Shown here piece by piece: positions 1 through 7,689 of a stretch of DNA of 20,449 nt. The notes beneath the pieces are model-generated. The model was not told the DNA's origin. It ran no database searches and saw only the letters and a list, made by a program, of their open reading frames with translations. Source of the DNA: JACOYH01 sp964469735 (GTDB taxonomy: Bacteria; Patescibacteriota; Minisyncoccia; Minisyncoccales; MHMH01). The stretch lies in NCBI GenBank assembly GCA_964469735.1, contig CAYXYS010000005.1, forward strand, positions 1-20,449. Direction: 5' to 3'. The position numbers and the translations under genes are program-made. Position 1 is the first letter of the stretch. Each line of letters begins with the position of its first letter.

Positions 1-1
1 C

Positions 2-100
2 AATATTTTAGAGGGTAAAAAGTTGAAAGCAGATTTTATTTTCAAAGAAGGCGAAGTTCTTTCCAGTCAAAATGTTAAGATTATAGAAAAACTTGAATAA
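2..100 (+). CDS. 3' end of an unidentified gene (partial)
   Basis: An open frame enters from the left edge of the window and ends at TAA 98-100, giving the last 32 residues of a protein (…DFIFKEGEVLSSQNVKIIEKLE). The fragment is lysine/glutamate rich and looks like real protein, with alternating hydrophobic positions that suggest a terminal beta-strand region. No family can be recognised from so short a piece. It is followed by a terminator at 161-182, which fits the end of a transcription unit. Confidence 0.5.
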   Translation, partial: NILEGKKLKADFIFKEGEVLSSQNVKIIEKLE

Positions 101-160
101 ATAACCAAAATTTAGCCCGGGGTTAAGATGATCGAGGCGGGACCTCGGCCATATGGATGG

Positions 161-182
161 TCGCCGAAGGGGCGATTTTTTT
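161..182 (+). terminator. Rho-independent terminator of the upstream gene
   Basis: Stem TCGCC (161-165) pairs with GGCGA (171-175) around a 5-base loop, followed by seven T. Two further hairpins lie just upstream (133-147 and 147-162). The second shares bases with the terminator stem, so the two are mutually exclusive. Confidence 0.7.
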
Positions 183-183
183 G

Positions 184-213
184 TTTACACTGAATTAATT
201 GAAGTGCTAGAAT
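184..213 (+). promoter_or_regulatory. Sigma70-type promoter for the Cas4-like nuclease gene, leaderless
   Basis: TTTACA (184-189), an 18-base spacer, then TAGAAT (208-213) with an upstream TG, forming an extended -10 (TGCTAGAAT). The -10 ends 6 bases before the ATG at 220, so the predicted transcript starts at the A of the start codon. No Shine-Dalgarno sequence could be present in such an mRNA. Confidence 0.7.
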
Positions 214-219
214 GGTAAT

Positions 220-978
220 ATGTCGCAATATTATAACTCGCAAAGGGTAAAAGGGCTATACGAACCGGGATCTGCAGAGCCATTCAAGCTGTCCAGGTCT
301 AAAATAGATTTATTTTTGGACTGCCCCAGATGCTTTTATTACGACCGCCGCTTAGGGGTGGCCAGGCCTCCCGGATATCCTTTTTCCTTAAATTCGGCCG
401 TTGACGCTTTATTGAAGCAGGAGTTCGATATACACCGGGCCCAAGGCACAAAACATCCCTTGATTGAAAGATACGGCATTGACGCTGCTCCCGTTCAAGA
501 CGGGAACTTAAACAGCTGGAGGAATAACTTTGAAGGGGTGAGATTTCTGCACGAGCCCACCAACCTTTTGGTTTTCGGAGCAATTGACGACCTTTGGCAG
601 AACTCAAAGGGAGAATACATTGTTGTTGATTATAAAGCTACGGCTAAAGCGGAGGAGATTACCGAACTGAACAAAGAATGGCAGGACAGCTATAAAAGGC
701 AGATGGAAGTTTACCAGTGGCTTTTAAGGAAGAACGGCTACAATGTTTCCAATACCGGCTACTTTGTGTACTGCAACGGCATTGCCGATGCCAAGGCTTT
801 TGACCAGAAGCTGGAATTCAGGGTAAACCTCATCCCTTACGAGGGAGACGACTCTTGGGTTGAAAAGACCATTTTTAACATCCACAAATGCCTCAATAGC
901 GAAGTAATTCCCGAATCTTCGCCGGACTGTGATTATTGCAACTACATTAAATCGGTTGAAAAGAATCGAGGTAATTAG
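220..978 (+). CDS. PD-(D/E)XK nuclease, Cas4/AddB-like, probable Fe-S protein
   Basis: A 252-residue protein with the layout of RecB/Cas4-type nucleases. It has the opening LSRSKIDLFLDCPRCFYY with C35 and C38, the metal-binding core GAIDD (D123), VVDYKA (D137, K139) and the helix QMEVYQWLL (Q161-Y165). A second CxxC (C237, C240) lies near the C-terminus. Four cysteines split between the two ends is the pattern that holds a 4Fe-4S cluster in Cas4 and AddB. The family cuts single strands or ends of DNA during repair or recombination. No cas genes are nearby, so a CRISPR role is not supported; the window also has a helicase-nuclease with a related domain at 4774. The next gene starts 1 base after the stop. 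Family call is firm; the substrate is unknown. Confidence 0.85.
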   Translation: MSQYYNSQRVKGLYEPGSAEPFKLSRSKIDLFLDCPRCFYYDRRLGVARPPGYPFSLNSAVDALLKQEFDIHRAQGTKHPLIERYGIDAAPVQDGNLNSWRNNFEGVRFLHEPTNLLVFGAIDDLWQNSKGEYIVVDYKATAKAEEITELNKEWQDSYKRQMEVYQWLLRKNGYNVSNTGYFVYCNGIADAKAFDQKLEFRVNLIPYEGDDSWVEKTIFNIHKCLNSEVIPESSPDCDYCNYIKSVEKNRGN

Positions 979-979
979 A

Positions 980-1417
980 ATGAAAAGTCCTTTTTCTAAA
1001 AACAATTTATTCATTATAGCTCCCCTGGCGATAGTAATGATTTTAGACGGCGTTTTTACCATGGCCGGCCAGCCCGACGCTTACTGGCAGAACTACACTC
1101 TATTCAATGAGGGCAGTCCATTGGGCCAGAGCTTGATGCTTAATCCGGCTCATTTCATCTCTTTCTTTATCGCTTACGTCGTTCTAGTTGCTATTCTGGT
1201 TGTCAGCTTGAAAAGACCCCTTAACGTTATAGTCTGGCTGGGATTCTTTTTGGGCCATGCTTGGGGAGGCTCCACGTGGGCGCCTAAGATTTTCTTTGAC
1301 CTGACCGGAATTGTCGCCAATATAGACAGATGGTATCTGGTGGTGGGATATTTCATACTGATCGCCGTAATTGCGGGATTATTCGTTAATAAATGGCTTA
1401 AATTAAAAGGAATATAA
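980..1417 (+). CDS. Four-helix membrane protein of unknown function
   Basis: I take ATG 980 as the start because GAGGT (969-973) lies 6 bases upstream and the preceding gene ends at 978. An earlier in-frame ATG at 929 would overlap that gene by 50 bases and adds a non-hydrophobic extension. The 145-residue product has four hydrophobic segments at about 10-29, 57-76, 80-100 and 116-140, joined by short loops, and ends KWLKLKGI, a positive cytoplasmic tail. An aromatic and small-residue cluster (GHAWGGSTWAPK) follows helix 3. No signal peptide cleavage site or catalytic motif is seen. It is co-transcribed with the nuclease upstream, but I cannot name a family. Confidence 0.75.
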   Translation: MKSPFSKNNLFIIAPLAIVMILDGVFTMAGQPDAYWQNYTLFNEGSPLGQSLMLNPAHFISFFIAYVVLVAILVVSLKRPLNVIVWLGFFLGHAWGGSTWAPKIFFDLTGIVANIDRWYLVVGYFILIAVIAGLFVNKWLKLKGI

Positions 1418-1522
1418 TTTAAAATAATTAATCATAAAAAAATACATAATTATTGTTTAGGCAATGGTTCTTTTGGGAGCGGCTGCACTGAAATAGTTAA
1501 CAGCTTTCAAGTGAAATAAAAT

Positions 1523-1768
1523 ATGTTTGATAAACTAAACCAATTAAAGCAGTTGAAGGAGATGGAGAGCGCCTTAGCCAAAGAAGAGGCAACCGTTGAG
1601 AAGGATGGCGTTAAGGTAACGGTTAACGGCAAAATGGAAATTAAGGAAGTCAGGCTTAATCCGGAAGTTCCCGCAGAAGGACAGGGCGAAATCGTAAAAG
1701 ACTGTCTCAATGAAGTCATGAGAAAAATCCAGATTGAAGCTGCCAAAAAGATGTTTCAAAATATGTAG
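1523..1768 (+). CDS. YbaB/EbfC family nucleoid-associated protein
   Basis: 81 residues that match the YbaB/EbfC fold. An N-terminal helix (FDKLNQLKQLKEMESALAKEE) is followed by the beta-sheet VEKDGVKVTVNGKMEIKEVRLNPEV, and a C-terminal helix (VKDCLNEVMRKIQIEAAKKMFQ) ends the protein. Family members form tweezer-like homodimers that bind DNA and coat the nucleoid. At 81 residues it is shorter than the usual 100-110, because the first helix and the C-terminal tail are trimmed. In many bacteria ybaB sits between dnaX and recR; neither is here. No Shine-Dalgarno is visible before ATG 1523. Confidence 0.88.
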   Translation: MFDKLNQLKQLKEMESALAKEEATVEKDGVKVTVNGKMEIKEVRLNPEVPAEGQGEIVKDCLNEVMRKIQIEAAKKMFQNM

Positions 1769-1816
1769 TTTTGGCGAGGGGCGGCCGGGCTCTTTTAATT
1801 TAATTGCGGTTTTCGG

Positions 1817-1822
1817 TATAAT
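1817..1822 (+). promoter_or_regulatory. -10 box (TATAAT) of the 1858 gene
   Basis: Perfect TATAAT preceded by GG. A weak -35 (TTTAAT, 1794-1799) lies 17 bases upstream. The predicted start of transcription is near 1829, leaving a leader of about 30 bases. The stretch from GGTATAAT onwards resembles the one at 14255-14279 (both continue into AATAACAATTAA). Confidence 0.5.
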
Positions 1823-1857
1823 GAAATAAGGGAATAACAATTAACAGGTTCAGCCTT

Positions 1858-2076
1858 ATGACGGGAGAAATACTTCACAGAGGCTACCGAATAATCGCCG
1901 AGTCTTACAAGGGCGACAAGGGAAAATGGATTCCCAGGGCTAGGATTGTTCCTGAGCAGGAAGCGATGAATCCCGAGGAAAGGCCTTTCAGCTGGCCGCG
2001 AACGTTTGATACGGAACAGGATGCCGACGATTTCGCCCTACAGGCCGCTCAGCTGTATATAGATGAGAATTATTAA
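1858..2076 (+). CDS. Small conserved-looking protein of unknown function
   Basis: 72 residues, MTGEILHRGYRIIAESYKGDKGKWIPRA and on. The pattern of a short strand (RGYRIIAES), a KGKW turn, a second strand (IPRARIVPE) and a C-terminal helix (DADDFALQAAQLYIDENY) suggests a small alpha/beta domain. Its acidic helix resembles DUF-type single-domain proteins in which a sheet packs on one helix. No membrane segment, cysteines or catalytic motif. It has its own TATAAT at 1817. I do not recognise a named family. Confidence 0.65.
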   Translation: MTGEILHRGYRIIAESYKGDKGKWIPRARIVPEQEAMNPEERPFSWPRTFDTEQDADDFALQAAQLYIDENY

Positions 2077-2132
2077 TATAGAATGAAGGAAATTTAAAAC
2101 AAAAGCCCTTTTAAATAAAGGAGGTGGGGAGA

Positions 2133-2456
2133 ATGAAGGAGGAACTTTTTCGGTGGGCTGTAGAAATGGCAAAGAAGTGCAGGAAATACCACGACGAGCA
2201 GGAGAATAAAAAAGGAGAATCTATTGAAGAAAGGCTGGAAACGTATACCTGCTTTATTCAGTCCTCATGGGAGCTTATCGGCTTCTGCCGGGCCTTGACT
2301 GAAGTAGATATTTTTGATGAAGAGGATATAAAAGCAATATGGAAATCCGCTTTTCCCGAACCCGAATTCCTTTGGGAAGGCGAAACAGGGCTTCCCGCCC
2401 AAATAATGTCTTTCGTCCAAACTTTGGAAGATATAGATAAATTGGGATTCGATTGA
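2133..2456 (+). CDS. Hypothetical acidic helical protein
   Basis: ATG 2133 is chosen over the in-frame GTG 2124 because a full AAGGAGGT (2118-2125) lies 7 bases before it and overlaps the GTG. The product is 107 residues, almost all helical and acidic, with several aromatic clusters (ELFRWAVEMAKKCRKYHDEQE; FIQSSWELIGFCRAL; EFLWEGETG). Nothing in it points to an enzyme. It could be a small regulatory or partner protein of its operon neighbour at 1858, from which it is separated by 56 bases. The gene ends in a clear terminator, so 1858-2485 is probably one unit. Confidence 0.7.
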   Translation: MKEELFRWAVEMAKKCRKYHDEQENKKGESIEERLETYTCFIQSSWELIGFCRALTEVDIFDEEDIKAIWKSAFPEPEFLWEGETGLPAQIMSFVQTLEDIDKLGFD

Positions 2457-2457
2457 C

Positions 2458-2485
2458 AAAGGCGCGCTTTCAGCTCGCCTTTTTT
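2458..2485 (+). terminator. Rho-independent terminator
   Basis: AAAGGCG (2458-2464) pairs with CGCCTTT (2476-2482), an 11-base loop lies between, and the T run continues to 2485. It begins just after the stop of the 2133 gene. Confidence 0.85.
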
Positions 2486-2487
2486 GC

Positions 2488-2516
2488 TTGATATTTTTTG
2501 AAGATGCGGCTATTCT
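2488..2516 (+). promoter_or_regulatory. Promoter of the diacylglycerol kinase-family gene
   Basis: TTGATA (2488-2493), 17-base spacer, TATTCT (2511-2516). Predicted transcription start near 2523, giving a leader of about 37 bases that carries AAAGGAGG (2545-2552). Confidence 0.55.
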
Positions 2517-2559
2517 GACATAAACACATCGGAAAGCTCTTTTTAAAGGAGGCAATGCG

Positions 2560-3492
2560 ATGAAGATAGCAGCGATAGTTAATCCTGTTTCCGGCGGCGG
2601 CCGGGGAGCCAAGTGCGGCAGGATGATAAAAGAATCAGATAGAGGCATTGATGTTTTTGAGACCACCCTTTTACAGACAGCTGCCGATTTAGCCTGGATG
2701 GCGCTTGCAAGAGGATATCAGATGGTTGTGGCAGTAGGCGGCGACGGAACAGTAAGTGAGATAGCCGGAGTTTTGGCTGGAAAGAAGATTCCTTTAGCGG
2801 TTATACCTTCCGGAACGGGCAATGATTTTTCCAAAGGATTGGGCATTCCCCAAAAGCCAAGAGCGGCCTTGGAAACTGCTTTTTCTGGAAAAAAGACAAA
2901 GATAGACTTGGGGACGATTAACGGAAGAATTTTCGTTAACGCGGCCAGTTTTGGCTTGGACGCCAAGCTAACCGGGCACGTACCCCGGCTTAAAAACCGT
3001 CTTTTGTCGGGAAAATTCCTTTACCTCATCGCTTTTTTTAAAGAAATGCGCCAACCTTTGGAGTATCCGGAAGTGAACGCGCGCTTTCCCGGAGGAGAGA
3101 TAATTTCTCGCTATACCACTATTTTGGTGGCGGCCAACGGACCGCAGTACGGAGCCGTGTTTAAAATAGCTCCCGGGGCCAGTTTTACCGACGGTTTTTT
3201 AGATCTCTGCTGGATAGGCAAAATGAAAAAGAGGAGGATAATAGCCAATCTTCCCAAAGTTTTGAACGGAAGCCATTTGGAACTTCCCGAAACCGGTCTT
3301 TTTATAACGCGCGCCGTTTCTCTGCGTTCGGAAATTAAGCTTTACTGTCAGGCAGATGGAGAAATTCTCGAATCTGGCAAAGAATACGAGATTTCCTGTC
3401 TTCCTAAGGCGCTGGAGGTTATTGTCCCGGGCGAACGGGAACGGCAGTTCGCTAAGGTGAAAACCGCGCTAAAGCTTCAACCAGCTAAATAA
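2560..3492 (+). CDS. Diacylglycerol/lipid kinase family protein (DagK/YegS-like)
   Basis: 310 residues with the lipid-kinase signatures. The N-terminus IAAIVNPVSGGGRG is the phosphate-loop-like opening, VVAVGGDGTVSE (GGDGT 60-64) is the nucleotide site, and IPSGTGNDF (83-90) completes the catalytic domain. The beta-sandwich domain follows, with the late QADGE motif. Family members transfer phosphate from ATP to diacylglycerol, undecaprenol, sphingosine or similar lipid alcohols at the inner face of the membrane; the exact substrate cannot be read from sequence. In an organism with little lipid synthesis, lipid recycling is a reasonable but unproven role. The start is supported by AAAGGAGG 7 bases upstream. 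The gene stands alone between its own promoter and terminator. Confidence 0.88.
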   Translation: MKIAAIVNPVSGGGRGAKCGRMIKESDRGIDVFETTLLQTAADLAWMALARGYQMVVAVGGDGTVSEIAGVLAGKKIPLAVIPSGTGNDFSKGLGIPQKPRAALETAFSGKKTKIDLGTINGRIFVNAASFGLDAKLTGHVPRLKNRLLSGKFLYLIAFFKEMRQPLEYPEVNARFPGGEIISRYTTILVAANGPQYGAVFKIAPGASFTDGFLDLCWIGKMKKRRIIANLPKVLNGSHLELPETGLFITRAVSLRSEIKLYCQADGEILESGKEYEISCLPKALEVIVPGERERQFAKVKTALKLQPAK

Positions 3493-3520
3493 GAGAGGAT
3501 GAAAGACGCCCTCTCTTTTT
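3491..3520 (+). terminator. Rho-independent terminator
   Basis: AGAGAGG (3492-3498) pairs with CCTCTCT (3510-3516) across an 11-base loop, then four more T. It overlaps the stop codon of the kinase-family gene. Confidence 0.85.
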
Positions 3521-3601
3521 CTTGGCATATATAATGAAAACCGCTTTTCTGGTAGAATAAATTAAGTGAGCTTTTTCGGTTAATTCCCAAATTAATCCAA
3601 A

Positions 3602-3880
3602 ATGTTTCAAAACAAAGAAAGGTGGTCCGATAAAGTCACAAAAGAAAGCAATGCTCTGGATTTAGAGGAAGGGGTTTTTACCTGGGACGATCCCAGAAAG
3701 ATCGCCCTTTCCTTAAAAAGATCGTCGGAAAAAAGCAAAAGGCGGAAAGGCACTTCTTACCAGTCGGCTATATCCATGCTTAATTTTTACATCAATAGGG
3801 CAGGCAGCAATCTGAGTAAAAAAAGAAAAAATATTTTAGAGAAAGCCAAAAAAGAATTAAGGGACGTTTTTAACCGCTAA
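3602..3880 (+). CDS. DUF3175 family protein
   Basis: 92 residues that read across their whole length as DUF3175. The landmarks are RWSDKVTKESNALDLEEGVFTWDDPRKIALSLKRS, then the basic linker SEKSKRRK and YQSAISMLNFYINRAGSNL, and the closing ERxKEL-like helix ILEKAKKELRDVF. The function of the family is unknown. Members are small, basic and soluble, so nucleic-acid binding is possible but is only an inference. No Shine-Dalgarno lies before ATG 3602; a TAGAAT at 3553-3558 may be its -10 box. The next gene starts 2 bases after its stop, so the two are probably co-expressed. Confidence 0.85.
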   Translation: MFQNKERWSDKVTKESNALDLEEGVFTWDDPRKIALSLKRSSEKSKRRKGTSYQSAISMLNFYINRAGSNLSKKRKNILEKAKKELRDVFNR

Positions 3881-3882
3881 TT

Positions 3883-4719
3883 ATGAACGTTATAAACGCC
3901 AGAGGGGAAAAAGAGCCTTTTTCCAAGACAAAGATTTACCGCTCAGCCAGAAGAGCGGGCGCTTCCAATAGGGCGGCAAAAGAAATATCCGAAATACTTG
4001 AAAAGGAAGCGTATGAGGGCATTAGGACCCAAAAGATATTCGCCAGGATAAGGCAGATCTTAAGGAAAGAATCTCCAACGGCGGCCATCAAGTTCAATAT
4101 TAAAGAAGGAATGAGAAAGTTAGGTCCCACTGGCTTTCCTTTTGAAAGGTATGTTGCCGAGATTTTAAAATCATTGGGTTATCGGGTTAGAATCAATCTT
4201 TTCATACCCGGAAAGTGCGTGCGCAGCTACGAAATAGACTTTATAGCCCTTAAGGGAAACGTGGTTTACGTGGGAGAGTGTAAGTACAGGAGATACTTCG
4301 GAGACAGAGTTCATTCCCAGGACGCTTTGGCTAACTACGCCAGATTCCTTGATATCTGCAGCGGCAGCTATTTTAAGGCAAGAGAATACAAAGGAGCTTC
4401 CATAAAAACCATGCTTGTTACCAACACTAAATTCAGCGGCAGGACGATGGATTATAGCAAGTGCGTGGGAGCCGAACTTTTAGGGTGGAACTATCCTCGC
4501 AATAAAGGATTGGAGCGGTTGGTTGAAGAGAGAAAGCTGTATCCTGTAACCATTCTGCCGGGCCTCAAGGGATATCTTAAGGATATCTTCGTTCGGGAGA
4601 AGATAATGCTTGCCAAAGACCTCTTAAGGATAGATGTTAATGATTTTTCCAAAAAGCACAAAGTTTCTCTAAAGCAGATTCAGAATTTAGTGGGTCAGGC
4701 GGAGCAGCTATTAAGGTAG
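3883..4719 (+). CDS. ATP-cone domain fused to a Mrr/HJC-type PD-(D/E)XK nuclease
   Basis: 278 residues in three parts. Residues 1 to about 88 are an ATP-cone (VINARGEKEPFSKTKIYRSARRAG… IKFNIKEGMRKLGPTGFPFERYV), the nucleotide-sensing module known from ribonucleotide reductase and NrdR. Residues about 88-200 form a restriction-endonuclease-like core with E93, E117-I-D119 and the E132-C-K134 catalytic pair (VYVGECKYR). The C-terminal 70 residues are helical, with LAKDLLRIDVNDFSKKHKVS resembling a helix-hairpin-helix. The architecture suggests a DNase controlled by ATP or dATP. It may act in repair or defence; no methylase or other restriction partner is present. It follows DUF3175 by 2 bases. 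Confidence 0.85.
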   Translation: MNVINARGEKEPFSKTKIYRSARRAGASNRAAKEISEILEKEAYEGIRTQKIFARIRQILRKESPTAAIKFNIKEGMRKLGPTGFPFERYVAEILKSLGYRVRINLFIPGKCVRSYEIDFIALKGNVVYVGECKYRRYFGDRVHSQDALANYARFLDICSGSYFKAREYKGASIKTMLVTNTKFSGRTMDYSKCVGAELLGWNYPRNKGLERLVEERKLYPVTILPGLKGYLKDIFVREKIMLAKDLLRIDVNDFSKKHKVSLKQIQNLVGQAEQLLR

Positions 4720-4750
4720 GGCTTGAAAGCAAAGCTGAAAAGCGGTTCAA

Positions 4751-4756
4751 TATAAT
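4751..4756 (+). promoter_or_regulatory. -10 box (TATAAT) before the helicase-nuclease operon
   Basis: TATAAT 17 bases before ATG 4774. The predicted start of transcription is near 4763, so the leader would be about 11 bases with no Shine-Dalgarno. The -35 region is weak. A run of six T (4764-4769) after a possible GCTTG/CAAGC stem (4721-4725, 4759-4763) may also end the upstream transcript. Confidence 0.45.
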
Positions 4757-4773
4757 GACAAGCTTTTTTATTT

Positions 4774-7677
4774 ATGCCCATTGACCTGAAAAATCTCAAC
4801 AAGGAGCAGAAAGGGGCGGTAACCCACGGAAACGGGCCGCTTTTGATAGTGGCCGGGGCGGGAACCGGCAAAACGGCGGTAATAACCCAGAGGATCGCCT
4901 GGCTGATAGAGCAGAAAAAGGCCAAGCCGGAAGAAATATTGGCAGTTACCTTTACCGAGAAAGCGGCTGAGGAAATGGAAGAAAGGGTGGATAGGCTTCT
5001 GCCTATCGGATACGTGGATTTATGGGTTTCCACTTTCCATTCTTTTTGCGAAAGAGTTTTAAAGGACTATGCTTTGGAAATAGGACTGCCTTCTGATTTT
5101 AAGATTCTGGACGGAACAGCCGCCTGGCTTTTGGTTTACAAGAATTTCGACAGGTTTGAGTTAGATTATTACAAGCCACTGGGAAATCCGACTAAGTTTA
5201 TTCAAGCTCTCCTGGACCATTTTTCCCACTGCAAAGACCAGGAAATATATCCTGAAGATTACTTAGCTTATGCCGATAATTTAAAAACCAGGGATGATGC
5301 CCCGGAATCCGTTGAAGTTGAGAGGATAAAAGAGGTGGCTTCAGCTTATCACACTTATCAGCGCTTGCTTTTGGAGCAAGGATATTTGGACTTTGGAGAT
5401 TTGATAAACTACTGCTTAAAAATATTCAAAAAAAGACCGCAGATACTCCAAAGATACCGGGACCAGTTTAAGTACATTTTGGTAGACGAGTTCCAGGATA
5501 CCAACTGGGCCCAATACGAGCTGATAAAGCAGATAGCCGCTCCCAAAAATAATTTGACCGTTTGCGCCGATGACGACCAAGCGATTTATAGATGGAGGGG
5601 AGCTTCTTTTTCCAATATAGTCCACTTTAAAAAAGACTTTCCTAAAGCCAAAGAAATATCTTTAGTTAGAAACTACCGTTCCCGCCAGGACATCCTCGAC
5701 CTTTCCTATAAATTTATCAAAGCCAATGACCCCGACCGACTGGAGTGCGTAAACAATATTCAAAAGAAGTTGACTGCCCAAGCCAGGAAGGGCAAAGCGG
5801 AAATAGAGCACATCCACAAAAAGACCTTGGAAGAAGAGGTTAGTTCGGTAGTAGCTAAAATAATGGAGCTGAAGAAGAAAGATAAAGAGGCCCAGTGGAG
5901 CGATTTTGCCATTCTTGTCAGGTCCAACAACGCCGCTAATCCTTTTGTCAGGGCTCTGGAAAAGGCCGGCCTGCCTTACCAGTTCCTGGCTTCCCGGGGA
6001 CTGTATGCAAAGCCTGCCGTTTTGGACCTTATCTCGTATTTCAAGCTTTTGGACAACTACCATGAGTCAACAGCTTTGTTCCGCATTTTCAGCCTGCCTT
6101 TTCTGGGAATTCCTACGGAGGACATAATGAAGCTTAGCCAGTACGCTTCCCGAAAGACCAAGTCGCTTTTTGAAGCGGCTGAGGAGCATGTTTTAGTATC
6201 GGGACTCTCCAAAAAGGGAAGGGATAAAATGGATTTTGTGATGGGATTAATCAGAAGGTATGGAAATTTAGCCGCCCAAAAGCCGGCTACCGAGATAATG
6301 GTGGGGTTTTTGGAGGATTCCGGGTATTTGAAACACTTAGTAAAGAAAAACGATGAGGAGCAGCTGGATTTACTCAACCAGTTTTACAAAAAAGCCAAAG
6401 CCTTTGAGGAATCGGCTCTGGACCCAAGCCTTTTCAGCTTTATGCAGGAAATGAAGCTGGAGCTGGAGTCCGGAGAAGAAGGGAAAATAACGGTTGATCT
6501 CGAGCAGGGTCCGGACGTAATTAAGGTCATGACCATCCACGGAGCCAAGGGGCTGGAGTTCAAGTACGTTTTTTTGGTTAATTTGGTGGATAAAAGATTC
6601 CCGACGATAGAAAGAAGGGAATCCATAGAGCTTCCAGACGAGTTAATTAAGGATATCGAACCCCAGGGAGACGTTCATTTGCAGGAAGAAAGAAGGATTT
6701 GCTACGTAGCCATGACCAGGGCCAAGGATGGTCTCTATTTTACTTCCGCCGAAGATTACGGAGGAGCGAGGAAAAAGAAGCTATCCAGGTTCCTGGTGGA
6801 AATGGGCTATCAGGACAAGACCCAGTTGGCTGCCGCCAAATCGGCCAATGAGCTTACCGCCAAAATACCCAAAGCAACCGCCGGATCAGGAGCCAAATGG
6901 CAGATACCCGACCACTTTTCATATTCCCAGCTTGCTGCTTTTGAAAAATGTCCTCTTCAATATAAATTTAACTTTATTTTGAAAGTTCCGGTAAGGGGAG
7001 GGGGAACCCGTTCTTTTGGAACCACCATGCACAATACTCTCTGCAGCTTTTTAAGGCAGGCGGGAGCAAAAAAGCAGGCAGATCTTCTGGGATTCGGAGA
7101 AACTGCCCCGAAAGCCGGTTTTGACCTGCTTTCCGAGCTTTACGAAAAAAATTGGATAGACGACTGGTATGAAAACAAAAAGCAGAAAGAAGAATACTAC
7201 AAGCTGGGGAAAAAGATAATAAAGAATTTTTACGAAGATTATAAAAAGAATCCGCCCAAAGTGCTGAAAGTGGGAAATGATCTAGCCCTGGAGGTTCCAT
7301 TCAACCTTAAAGTGGCGGGCTATACCGTTAAAGGCAAAATAGACCGCATCGACGAATCTCCCGGAGGAGTGAGCCTTATAGACTACAAAACAGGCAAAGC
7401 CAAAGAAAAAGTAGCGGCCGAGGATAAAGAGCAGCTTTTGATTTACCAAATGGCGGCCGAGGAGGTTTTCGGCCTTCAGCCCAAAGAGCTGGTTTATTAT
7501 TATCTGGACGACAACAAAAAAGTTTCTTTTCTGGGAACCGAGCAGGACGAGCAAAAGATCAGGGAGAAAATAAAAGAAACCATAGAGACCATAAAGACCA
7601 GCGATTTTAAAGCAAAGCCGGGTTGGCAGTGTTCTTTCTGCGATTTCAGGGACATCTGCGAATTTTCAAAAGAATGA
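4774..7677 (+). CDS. UvrD/PcrA-type DNA helicase fused to a C-terminal Fe-S PD-(D/E)XK nuclease
   Basis: 967 residues. The superfamily 1A helicase motifs appear in order: Walker A GAGTGKT (28-34), VTFTEKAAEEM, VDEFQDTN (motif II), CADDDQAIYRWRGA (III), RNYRS (IV), TIHGAKGLEF (V) and CYVAMTRAK (VI). From about residue 712 follows a RecB/AddB-type nuclease with FSYSQLAAFEKC (C726), GKIDRID (D857), SLIDYKTGK (D870, K872), QLLIYQMAA and CSFCDFRDIC (C953, C956, C962). The spacing C…CxxCxxxxxC is the 4Fe-4S arrangement of AddB and AdnB. It most likely unwinds and resects DNA ends for repair, combining helicase and nuclease in one chain. No AddA/AddB or RecBCD partner is in the window. xseA follows after 12 bases, making a DNA-processing operon. 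Confidence 0.92.
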   Translation: MPIDLKNLNKEQKGAVTHGNGPLLIVAGAGTGKTAVITQRIAWLIEQKKAKPEEILAVTFTEKAAEEMEERVDRLLPIGYVDLWVSTFHSFCERVLKDYALEIGLPSDFKILDGTAAWLLVYKNFDRFELDYYKPLGNPTKFIQALLDHFSHCKDQEIYPEDYLAYADNLKTRDDAPESVEVERIKEVASAYHTYQRLLLEQGYLDFGDLINYCLKIFKKRPQILQRYRDQFKYILVDEFQDTNWAQYELIKQIAAPKNNLTVCADDDQAIYRWRGASFSNIVHFKKDFPKAKEISLVRNYRSRQDILDLSYKFIKANDPDRLECVNNIQKKLTAQARKGKAEIEHIHKKTLEEEVSSVVAKIMELKKKDKEAQWSDFAILVRSNNAANPFVRALEKAGLPYQFLASRGLYAKPAVLDLISYFKLLDNYHESTALFRIFSLPFLGIPTEDIMKLSQYASRKTKSLFEAAEEHVLVSGLSKKGRDKMDFVMGLIRRYGNLAAQKPATEIMVGFLEDSGYLKHLVKKNDEEQLDLLNQFYKKAKAFEESALDPSLFSFMQEMKLELESGEEGKITVDLEQGPDVIKVMTIHGAKGLEFKYVFLVNLVDKRFPTIERRESIELPDELIKDIEPQGDVHLQEERRICYVAMTRAKDGLYFTSAEDYGGARKKKLSRFLVEMGYQDKTQLAAAKSANELTAKIPKATAGSGAKWQIPDHFSYSQLAAFEKCPLQYKFNFILKVPVRGGGTRSFGTTMHNTLCSFLRQAGAKKQADLLGFGETAPKAGFDLLSELYEKNWIDDWYENKKQKEEYYKLGKKIIKNFYEDYKKNPPKVLKVGNDLALEVPFNLKVAGYTVKGKIDRIDESPGGVSLIDYKTGKAKEKVAAEDKEQLLIYQMAAEEVFGLQPKELVYYYLDDNKKVSFLGTEQDEQKIREKIKETIETIKTSDFKAKPGWQCSFCDFRDICEFSKE

Positions 7678-7689
7678 TAAGATAAGATA

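Noticed and set aside
220..978. Cas4 as evidence of a CRISPR system
   Set aside because: No repeats with regular spacers and no other cas genes are present; the nuclease fits a repair role equally well.
1769..1800. GC-rich run followed by CTCTTTTAATTT after the YbaB gene as a terminator
   Set aside because: Only a 3-bp GAG/CTC stem can be drawn before mismatches, so it is too weak to call.
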